A stretch of DNA of 64,000 nt from Leptospira fluminis (GTDB taxonomy: Bacteria > Spirochaetota > Leptospiria > Leptospirales > Leptospiraceae). The stretch covers positions 62,001-126,000 of the forward strand of contig NZ_RQEV01000010.1 of NCBI RefSeq assembly GCF_004771275.1, in the 5' to 3' direction. This document shows, piece by piece, positions 57,901-64,000 of this stretch; positions within the stretch are counted from its first letter, which is position 1, and every line of letters starts with the position of its first letter. Under the pieces are notes generated by a model. That model worked only from the letters and a program-made list of their open reading frames with translations. It was not told the origin of the DNA and searched no databases. Both the position numbers and the translations under genes were made by a program.

Positions 57901-58169
57901 AGGTTCACTAGCGAAAGTTTGACGGACAGTTTTCCGTCCCGGATGCTTTGGAGAAGATTCTCCATTTTGTGAGCCAGATCGGAAAGATTATACAGACCTA
58001 CGAAGGCCGCGGAACTTTTTAGGGAATGAGCCGCTCGAAATATGTCGTTGATGGTCGCGGGATTGGATTGGTCTCTTTCCAGCTTCAGTAAATTCGCGTT
58101 CAGCTCTTCGATTTGATCTTCGGACTCTTCCAAAAAGAGTTCGGTATATTCGCCTAATACTCCCGCCAC
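54990..58169 (-). CDS. cheA: Chemotaxis histidine kinase CheA fused to a CheC-type phosphatase domain
   Basis: 1059 residues. The HPt domain has FRAAHSLKSSAAFVGL with H48, and a P2-like region follows. The kinase core has HLIRNSVDHGIETPEERRKAGKS, RDDGKGLD and GFSTAEKITDISGRGVGMNVV, and a CheW-like domain ends near 665. After a ~200-residue charged linker, residues ~870-1059 are CheC-like: E879/N883 (first site, no Asp/Ser before it) and S974-xxx-E978-xx-N981 with P1001 (complete site). This suggests that the protein both phosphorylates CheY and removes its phosphate. The start is GTG, overlapping the cheW stop context, with GGAGG upstream. Confidence 0.92.
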   Translation of the reverse strand: MAGVLGEYTELFLEESEDQIEELNANLLKLERDQSNPATINDIFRAAHSLKSSAAFVGLYNLSDLAHKMENLLQSIRDGKLSVKLSLVNLLFHCFDLIKNVIVNVAEGKKVDTPYTDMIQKLEAYENDPESSQPGAVVGEKTETSRKEEVSVSSELQLDADDQKELEEALKEGKGSLWILKVSLKSDAPMKGLRYSLILQNLKTLGIIHKTSPSLEELEKGTESLALHILLQSDKPNEELTKAANVDMVENLTVENFQPSSEYRYEKSSDSASSGGYHLEDEDKSTDAKITLKSIKVSSDKLDQLMNNVGELVITNSGFQKIYDDLIRTFGEDQLFNELKGRIDLINRISKELQSGIMNIRMVPISTVFRRFSRLVRDLSLETGKKVELVLNGESTELDKKVIDALGEPMLHLIRNSVDHGIETPEERRKAGKSEVGIVELNAYQGGSNIMVEIRDDGKGLDADKIRKKAVEKGLVSETSAAELSENEIYQFIFAPGFSTAEKITDISGRGVGMNVVNNLIQEFKGKILIQSQKGVGTSFVLSFPQALAIIPSILIMMEEEVYAFPLSEVNETIKVNNEQITTLEGNEIINLRGEVLPIYRLNRILGLQDKTDRDEAPVVIVQFKGRKLGFMVDELVGKHETVIKSLEKNFKNIKGLTGASIMGDGTIIMVLDIPGLVEISSRLDESGKYANFNLETMKRISTIRTIETEEEMYIQKTANPTNVYNHKLHEITARERAKRKKSERKREDESKKIVAEKEDLHRENGGGTESGFSVEFKVSEDRLLANSGSTVESSSSGNSSTAILEKETPAPKRQGMEEEYRSHISELVSDTVQTDEEKKRANRIIEGFLEQKKERMMSVSHTKDFTGNLTREQIKKIEAVVNTGMMNAGMVLSQILNRNVDLFIPEIIMNDKEGLASEIRFSDDKFYGMKVRMNGDLNGNLLMMFSRENAKNLAKELLDSVSSGDVLDDDTKSVLSEISNIVCASVLNSISNKAKVSVMPDVPELVEGTFLEVLEVVKPERTKFLSMLTEFNHEGNNLLGVLLFLPDFDELMAILPKF

Positions 58170-58679
58170 TTAGTTTTCCTCCGTCGTAAAATCGATCAGT
58201 CTGGAGAGATCGAGGTTCAACACGAGAGTCTCTTCAAATTGACTGACGGATTCGATCAATTCACTATAACTTACGGTCAATTCGGAATCCGCCTCGCTAA
58301 TTTTCTCTTTATGAATCTTAACGACCTGCTTGACGGAATCCACGAGCAAACCGGCTCTTTTTTCGCCGTTAACCACTACGATGATCCTAGTCGTCGGGAG
58401 AACATCGGAGTAACCTATATCGAAAAGTTCCTTTAGGTCCATAATCGGAATGATCTCACCCCGAAGATTGATTACGCCCATTATGGAGGATTCCACGTTC
58501 GGAATCCGAGTGATCGGAACCGGTTTTAAAATTTCGTGGATATGGAGGATATCGATACCGAAAAGTTCGCGGTCCACCTCGAAAGTGAGGAACTCCTGTA
58601 ACCCTTCCGATTCTTTTCCGATTTCATTCTCTTCTACGGAATTCAGTTTTTCGATGGCTTTCACCTGCCCTCCAAACAC
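58170..58679 (-). CDS. cheW: Chemotaxis coupling protein CheW
   Basis: 169 residues with the CheW beta-barrel motifs FLTFEVDRELFGIDILHIHEILKPVPITRIPNVESSIMGVINLRGEIIPIMDL and GLLVDSVKQVVKI. It links chemoreceptors to CheA. The N-terminal ~25 residues precede the domain. Its stop is immediately followed by the cheA GTG. It is the first gene of cheW-cheA-cheB-cheY. Confidence 0.95.
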   Translation of the reverse strand: MFGGQVKAIEKLNSVEENEIGKESEGLQEFLTFEVDRELFGIDILHIHEILKPVPITRIPNVESSIMGVINLRGEIIPIMDLKELFDIGYSDVLPTTRIIVVVNGEKRAGLLVDSVKQVVKIHKEKISEADSELTVSYSELIESVSQFEETLVLNLDLSRLIDFTTEEN

Positions 58680-58778
58680 GATACTTTCGATAAGAGACGG
58701 GAATCCCTTCTTACCGACGCTGACGTCTCCATGATTAAAATCGGTTCTAGGAAACGAGGAATTCGCAGCTTTTTCAAT

Positions 58779-59357
58779 TTATGGGACTGAATTTTCACCG
58801 CTTTTCTTGGGAAAGCAATGGTTTTTTTTTTCGCTTATCAACGTTCCGACACGAATATCATGCGCCTCCACGGCGAATTCGCACGGGAATAGGGACTCGA
58901 AGGTCAGGCCGATCAGTTTCGATTTCGGAATTTTCGCAAGAGTCCGATCGTAAAATCCTTTTCCCCTGCCGAGCCTCGCTCCTTCCGAATTCCAGCCTAA
59001 TGCAGGCACCAAAATCCAGTCCGCTTGGTCCGGTGCAATCTCCTCTTCTCCTATCGGCTCGAAAATTCCGAAAGCGCCCGTTTGGATGCGATCCGGTTTC
59101 AGAAAAACCAGCTTTGTTCCTACGATTTTCGGATAATAGCAACGGATTTTTTTCCCGTTTATAAAATCCTCGGAGAACGGCGGGATCTCGTAACGGTCCG
59201 CAAAATAGGCGATGATATTTGGTATCGAATTTTCCGGACGGGATGCGACAATAATTTCTTGCAGAGCGTTTTGAATTCTATTCTCTTTTTCTTTTCTAAA
59301 CGGAATCGAAAGGAGAGCTTCCTTCACTTTTTTCCGGAGTTCCTGCTTCGACTCCAA
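58779..59357 (-). CDS. 5-formyltetrahydrofolate cyclo-ligase
   Basis: 192 residues that recycle 5-formyl-THF to 5,10-methenyl-THF with ATP. Motifs include KQELRKKVKEALLSIP at the start, IIAYFADRYEIPPFSEDFI, and the signature ILVPALGWNSEGARLGRGKGFYDRTL. The start is TTG 59357, 2 bases after the zapA stop. The longer frame to 59786 is a shadow of zapA and its neighbour. The zapA-fau order is also found in gamma-proteobacteria. Confidence 0.9.
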   Translation of the reverse strand: MESKQELRKKVKEALLSIPFRKEKENRIQNALQEIIVASRPENSIPNIIAYFADRYEIPPFSEDFINGKKIRCYYPKIVGTKLVFLKPDRIQTGAFGIFEPIGEEEIAPDQADWILVPALGWNSEGARLGRGKGFYDRTLAKIPKSKLIGLTFESLFPCEFAVEAHDIRVGTLISEKKNHCFPKKSGENSVP

Positions 59358-59359
59358 AA

Positions 59360-59662
59360 TTACAGGTCCCCGATCAGGCCTTCTTCCAAGAGAGTAATCA
59401 ATTTTCGGGTTTTTTCTTCTGCTTCGGGAGAAGCGGGCCCTCCGGAATTCTTTCCGGAATTTCGGAGCTGTTCCAGCTCGTCCGCAAAATTCAACGCCGC
59501 TAGTACCGCGAGCTTGAGCTTGGGGGCGGAAGACATCCCCAAGCTCAATTCCCGGATCTTTCGATCCACAACCTCCGCCAATCCTTGGATGTATTCCGGA
59601 TCCGCGTCTCCGACGATCGTGTAATCGTCGCCTAAAATCCGAGCACTTACTTTTTCGCTCAT
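59360..59662 (-). CDS. zapA: Cell division protein ZapA
   Basis: 100 residues. The N-terminal strand-helix (SEKVSARILGDDYTIVGDADPEYIQGLAEVVDRKIREL) and the alanine-rich helix LKLAVLAALNFADELEQLR match ZapA, which bundles FtsZ filaments. A charged C-terminal helix (EAEEKTRKLITLLEEGLIGDL) would form its coiled coil. The start overlaps the upstream coiled-coil gene by 4 bases (ATGA). Confidence 0.9.
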   Translation of the reverse strand: MSEKVSARILGDDYTIVGDADPEYIQGLAEVVDRKIRELSLGMSSAPKLKLAVLAALNFADELEQLRNSGKNSGGPASPEAEEKTRKLITLLEEGLIGDL

Positions 59663-60414
59663 TTCTCCGGCTTATGATCTTTGTTATGATCTTTCGGGTC
59701 GTCTTCAATGACGAGGAAATCGTCGTCTTCATCGGCGTCAAAAACGCTGATCGCATCATCGTCATCTTCGATAATGATGTCGTCATCGCCCACGGAAACG
59801 GGGCTGAATTCCTCGATCGGCTCGTCAGTGATAATGATTTCTTCGTCGTCTCCGGAACTTTCGGAAGATTCGGAAATCACGGCAATATCGTCGTCTTCGT
59901 CGTCCAAAAGAATGATTTCATCGTCTTCGTTAAAATCCTCTTCCGAGGTATCTCTTTCAACCGCCGGAGCCGGGGGAATGACAGGAGGCATTTCCGCCGC
60001 CGGAGAGGCAGAGCCTCCCGCGAAAGACGAAGCGGAAGGGACGGAAGAGCCGCTAGTCGGAGAAGAGGATCCGACGCTCGGTGCGCTCGGAGGCGTATGA
60101 GAACCGGAACTAGAAGAAACCGGGGAAGTAGGAAGACCGTCCAATCGTCCCAAAAGTTGATTGATCTTGCCTTCCAGAGCCCTTTCGCGCTCCTTCAATT
60201 CTTCCAATTCTTTTGTCGTTTTTTGGAGTTGCTCTCTTACGGACGCGAGTTCCTTTTCCTTTTCCTCCATGGCCAGTTTCATCTGGTCATTTTCCGCACG
60301 GATAGTTTCATTTTCCGATTCAAGGCGACCGTTTTCCGCGCGGAGATCGCTGATCAGTTCGAGGGCCTTGATGACCTTACTTTCGAGTTCTTCGATGGTC
60401 TCCATTGTTAGCAT
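59659..60414 (-). CDS. ZapB-like coiled-coil protein with acidic tail
   Basis: 251 residues. Residues ~3-92 are a continuous coiled coil (METIEELESKVIKALELISDLRAENGRLESENETI ... EGKINQLLGRLDGL) that resembles ZapB in both its opening heptads and its closing LLGR. A Ser/Pro/Gly-rich linker (~95-150) follows. The last ~100 residues are dominated by Asp and Glu (EEDFNEDDEIILLDDEDDDIAV, VFDADEDDDFLVIEDDP). It overlaps zapA, so an FtsZ-ring role with ZapA is likely. The tail is unlike ZapB. Assignment rests on pattern and context only. Confidence 0.68.
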   Translation of the reverse strand: MLTMETIEELESKVIKALELISDLRAENGRLESENETIRAENDQMKLAMEEKEKELASVREQLQKTTKELEELKERERALEGKINQLLGRLDGLPTSPVSSSSGSHTPPSAPSVGSSSPTSGSSVPSASSFAGGSASPAAEMPPVIPPAPAVERDTSEEDFNEDDEIILLDDEDDDIAVISESSESSGDDEEIIITDEPIEEFSPVSVGDDDIIIEDDDDAISVFDADEDDDFLVIEDDPKDHNKDHKPEK

Positions 60415-60569
60415 AATGAGAACCTCATCCTTCCGCTACGTGATTTTTTAATAGGACGCATACAGGCTATCCGATAGGACAAACCTGGATCTTTTTGGAC
60501 CGCCAAACCGGCAAAATCCATCCTATTTTTCTACTTTCGGCAAAAGAGAAAAACCTTTTTTTAGAAAAA

Positions 60570-60604
60570 CAAAAAAGAGCCCGGGTGAAACCGGGCTCTT
60601 TTGA
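60570..60604. terminator. Rho-independent terminator after rplT
   Basis: Stem AGAGCCCGG / CCGGGCTCT (60576-60599) with a 6-base loop. On the minus strand it is followed by TTTTTTG, 80 bases after the rplT stop. The 265-base gap also holds the promoter of the ZapB-like gene, which I cannot locate. Confidence 0.92.
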
Positions 60605-60679
60605 TACTGGAATCCGAAAATCCATCGTTTTCGGCCCGATTTCCCCACTTAAAAAGGAGAAACCTTTTTTAGGGGAATT

Positions 60680-61033
60680 TTAACCGGCTACCTTGATTTT
60701 CTCGACCAGAGCGTTAAAAGTCTCTTTGTCGTTAAACGCGAGTTCGGCCAGTGCCTTCCTGTCCAGATCGATGCTGGCTTTTTTCAGGCCGTACATGAAC
60801 TGAGAATAGGAAAGTCCCGCTTCTCGAGCCGCCGCGTTGATCCGTATGATCCAAAGCTTGCGGAAATCGCGCTTTTTGGCCCGGCGATCGCGGTAAGCCC
60901 ATTGTCCTGCCTTCATTACGGCAGACTTGGCTGTCCTGTACAGTTTGGAGCGCGCTCCCCTAAAGCCTTTGGCTTGTTTCAGGATTTTTTTGCGACGATT
61001 CTTGTGAATGGTTCCGTTTGTAGCTCTTGGCAT
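60680..61033 (-). CDS. rplT: 50S ribosomal protein L20
   Basis: 117 residues, highly basic, with the family signature [85 protein letters not shown]. It binds 23S rRNA early in assembly. Its ATG shares one base with the rpmI stop (TAATG), so translation is coupled. A strong terminator follows. Confidence 0.98.
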   Translation of the reverse strand: MPRATNGTIHKNRRKKILKQAKGFRGARSKLYRTAKSAVMKAGQWAYRDRRAKKRDFRKLWIIRINAAAREAGLSYSQFMYGLKKASIDLDRKALAELAFNDKETFNALVEKIKVAG

Positions 61034-61236
61034 TATCGCACTCCGTAGGGCATTAATCTAACGATGGATTTCCAATCGGCATCCACGACCAAAGTCATTC
61101 CCCGCAAACGACGGCGTCTTTTGGGTCCTTTTTTGGTAAGAATGTGACGGGTGTTCATGCTCTTCCGTTTGATTTTGTTATTTTTGGAAAACTTGAACCG
61201 TTTTGCTGCGGCCCTGTTTGTCTTCAGCTTAGGCAT
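61033..61236 (-). CDS. rpmI: 50S ribosomal protein L35
   Basis: 67 residues, very basic, with the L35 pattern [50 protein letters not shown]. It sits between infC (34 bases upstream) and rplT (1-base overlap), the standard infC-rpmI-rplT arrangement. Confidence 0.97.
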   Translation of the reverse strand: MPKLKTNRAAAKRFKFSKNNKIKRKSMNTRHILTKKGPKRRRRLRGMTLVVDADWKSIVRLMPYGVR

Positions 61237-61270
61237 TTTCCTACCTCAATTATTCCTAAAGTTCTACTCT

Positions 61271-61816
<546 letters not shown>

Positions 61817-61924
61817 TCAGTCTCCGGCTATTTTTCCCATTTTTTGGCTCTTGGGTACGCGTTCAAGCGATTTTCTCCCAGCATATGCCGGGAGTGGAAG
61901 TGGATTCAAGTAGAATTTCGGCGC

Positions 61925-62190
61925 AGTCCCCACCCTGCTCTGGGAGGGGGCCGGTGCGGTGGTACCCCCTGCGGTGACGCTCGGACGCGCATAGCATGCA
62001 ATTTCTCTTACGTAAAGTTTTTTTTGGAAAAATTGTGTGCAGGAGTTCCTGCAGGTTCAAAATCTAAAAAGAAGTTGCCGAAAAGACGTTTTTGTGATAG
62101 GCGCTTTGGAGGATTGGCCCACGAGCCCACCTCCTCCACCCGAACCAGGGTGGGGGCCGCACCTTACCCCCCGTACCTCATTACTAGTCC
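61925..62190. repeat. Palindromic intergenic element, copy R4 (identical to R3, inverted)
   Basis: 266 bp, the exact reverse complement of R3. The core palindrome TGCAGGAGTTCCTGCA lies at 62038-62053. It fills most of the thrS-infC gap and ends 4 bases from the thrS stop codon (62195-62197). Here the end next to the upstream gene is the opposite one to that in R1-R3. Confidence 0.97.
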
Positions 62191-62194
62191 GCCC

Positions 62195-64000
<1,806 letters not shown>

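Noticed and set aside
58779..59786. Long N-terminal extension of the folate cyclo-ligase
   Set aside because: The added residues are a frame-shifted reading of zapA and its upstream gene; the TTG at 59357 gives the normal protein length.
59674..60411. 245-codon plus-strand frame opposite the ZapB-like gene
   Set aside because: It mirrors the Asp/Glu codons of the acidic tail, producing a Phe/Val/Ile- and Arg-rich product typical of antisense shadows.

Overview
This window is chromosomal DNA of a spirochaete, almost certainly a Leptospira. It carries a tandem pair of FlaA flagellar sheath proteins (FlaA2 then FlaA1), a 926-residue spirochaete-type GreA, short Leptospira-style lipoboxes (LSC, LQNC, PGC, VAC), and many conserved hypothetical, envelope and signalling genes. 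Base composition is moderate, near 45-50% GC by eye. I see no phage, plasmid, IS transposase, CRISPR array or rRNA operon, and I did not recognise a tRNA. Most genes lie on the minus strand in long, tightly packed or overlapping operons.

Layout. 1-8 kb: the end of a sensor histidine kinase, a sterol-desaturase-type membrane hydroxylase, a membrane-anchored AraC regulator, an SDR-type epimerase, purB, and a flavin monooxygenase divergent from a TetR regulator with a long perfect inverted repeat between them. 7-13 kb: a protein-kinase-fold orphan, an oligopeptide-type solute-binding lipoprotein, rel and nadC. 13-20 kb: a LysM lipoprotein, a STAS protein, tgt, a Fur-family regulator, an LptE-like lipoprotein and a divergent M23 peptidase. 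20-25 kb: giant greA, flaA1, flaA2 and a Pur-alpha-like nucleic-acid-binding protein. 25-32 kb: two unknown envelope proteins, radA, an RNase D-like exonuclease and a GH36-type alpha-galactosidase. 32-39 kb: a lipoprotein plus DUF4105 protein, a three-gene signalling operon (HDAC-fold protein, unknown, response regulator-PP2C phosphatase), pyk and an MscS channel. 39-53 kb: a long minus-strand housekeeping chain, in transcription order scpA, scpB, pheA, tyrA, aroA, cmk, rpsA, a TPR protein, hisG, rpmF, plsX, fabG, acpP, rnc, a NUDIX gene and aroB. 53-59 kb: a chemotaxis cluster (cheW, cheA, cheB, cheY) whose CheA carries a C-terminal CheC-type phosphatase domain. 59-64 kb: a ZapB-like/ZapA/Fau operon and thrS, infC, rpmI, rplT.

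The most unusual feature is a family of about 220-270 bp intergenic palindromic elements. They have GC-rich imperfect terminal inverted repeats, an AT-rich interior and a central TG(T/C)AGGA..TCCT(A/G)CA hairpin. I find four good copies and one decayed copy. Two of them, 43409-43674 and 61925-62190, are identical over all 266 bp and inverted, although they lie 18 kb apart. Every copy sits between two co-directional genes. The four good copies lie within a few bases of the upstream gene's stop codon. They look like a recently active non-autonomous mobile or transcribed RNA-hairpin family.

Several genes have better starts than their longest reading frame, because four-base overlaps (ATGA, GTGA, TTGA) with the upstream gene decide the start. 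These are cmk, tgt, radA, the exported protein at 26503-27588 and the AraC regulator.
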